From IMG/VR virus record IMGVR_UViG_3300030107_005347, positions 1-29,539 of that record: a stretch of DNA of 29,539 bases; one strand, 5' to 3'. Of the stretch, positions 29,258 through 29,539 are shown piece after piece. Numbering within the stretch: the stretch's first letter is position 1; every line of letters begins with the position of its first letter. The translations under genes were made by a program, and so were the position numbers. A model generated the notes under the pieces. It worked only from the letters and a program-made list of their open reading frames with translations. It made no database searches and had not been told where the DNA came from. The stretch is from a virus.

Positions 29258-29503
29258 ATGGCAAATACATTAGATAAAATAGAAGTTGTTGGAGTACATA
29301 ATCATCTCCAAATAAGAGAGATTACAGACTCAGGTGAATACCATAGGAGAGTTCTCACACCAGATAGAACTCTTGCAGAAGATGAACATCAGGAAGTTAA
29401 GGACAAAGCAGAAGAGGTTTGGACAGATGAAGTTAAAACTGCATGGTCTAATCTTTTAAAAGAACAAGAAGCAGAACATAAAGCAAACATGAGTAAGGAG
29501 TAA
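29258..29503 (+). CDS. Hypothetical 81-residue protein of the fibre cluster
   Basis: The first half is beta-rich (IEVVGVHNHLQIREITDSGE, YHRRVLTPDRTLAEDEHQEV). The second half is a charged helix (VWTDEVKTAWSNLLKEQEAE) like the tail of fibre-assembly chaperones. An AGGA ribosome site precedes the ATG. No family assigned. It is close to the window edge and directly before a new fibre gene. Confidence 0.7.
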   Translation: MANTLDKIEVVGVHNHLQIREITDSGEYHRRVLTPDRTLAEDEHQEVKDKAEEVWTDEVKTAWSNLLKEQEAEHKANMSKE

Positions 29504-29505
29504 CA

Positions 29506-29539
29506 ATGACAAGAGCAAGAACCAACGCAGATCAGGCAC
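29506..29539 (+). CDS. Tail fibre protein, cut by the window edge
   Basis: Only the first eleven residues are visible, MTRARTNADQA. This start (MTRAR followed by a short polar stretch) is common in long tail fibre proteins of marine phages, and an AAGGAG ribosome site lies just upstream at the end of the previous gene. The gene continues beyond the window. Confidence 0.55.
   Translation, partial: MTRARTNADQA

Overview
The window is one contiguous piece of a tailed double-stranded DNA phage genome, most likely a temperate podovirus. Base composition is roughly 40-43% G+C by eye. The virion genes combine a P22-type portal, an SU10/DUF5309-type capsid protein and a run of small tail genes (starts such as MSGIVGGAGSKSG, YLNGVKL and DQLDEIYHNG). 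From memory this combination is typical of uncultured marine phages of Gram-negative bacteria. No host gene, rRNA or tRNA was found, so the host cannot be named. No DNA polymerase, lysis gene or classical CI repressor was recognised.

Layout. (1) 11-3495, plus strand: two large genes that look like internal-virion or DNA-ejection proteins, probably the end of a late operon that continues past the right edge if the genome is circular. (2) 9869 down to 3481, minus strand: a compact early operon with overlapping genes. It encodes a lone LacI-type HTH regulator, an HNH nuclease, a winged-helix replication initiator with three origin-like iterons inside its gene, a helicase-loader-like protein, a cluster of Cys-rich zinc proteins, SSB, a RecE-like PD-(D/E)XK exonuclease, a small membrane protein, a putative annealing protein, a RuvC-like resolvase, a 2-oxoglutarate oxygenase and a small PD-(D/E)XK nuclease. 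A TTGACA promoter with 17-bp spacing lies just upstream. (3) 11408 down to 10015, minus: a ribbon-helix-helix-like protein and a tyrosine integrase. (4) 14961 down to 11541, minus: an accessory block of a SAP-MoxR AAA+ ATPase, a VWA-like partner, a PETSS-type small protein, a DUF6573-like protein and two unknowns. Most of these are separated by GC-rich hairpins and start with the same repeated leader. (5) 14989-15817: a gene-free divergent control region, AT-rich at the left and carrying an array of TGCTGGCA octamers at the right. (6) 15818-29539, plus: small terminase, a second 2-oxoglutarate oxygenase, large terminase, portal, scaffold, capsid, adaptor and a string of small tail genes ending in a fibre gene cut by the window edge.

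How it fits together: the early operon supplies replication initiation and RecE/annealing/SSB/resolvase recombination. The integrase with the RHH protein would serve lysogeny. The right arm packages DNA and builds the head and a tail decorated with many small structural modules. The most unusual features are the enrichment of the octamer TGCTGGCA/TGCCAGCA (30 exact copies counted by eye, in several reading frames and between genes) with its array before the late genes, the lambda-like origin inside the initiator gene, and the modular accessory block with its repeated leader.
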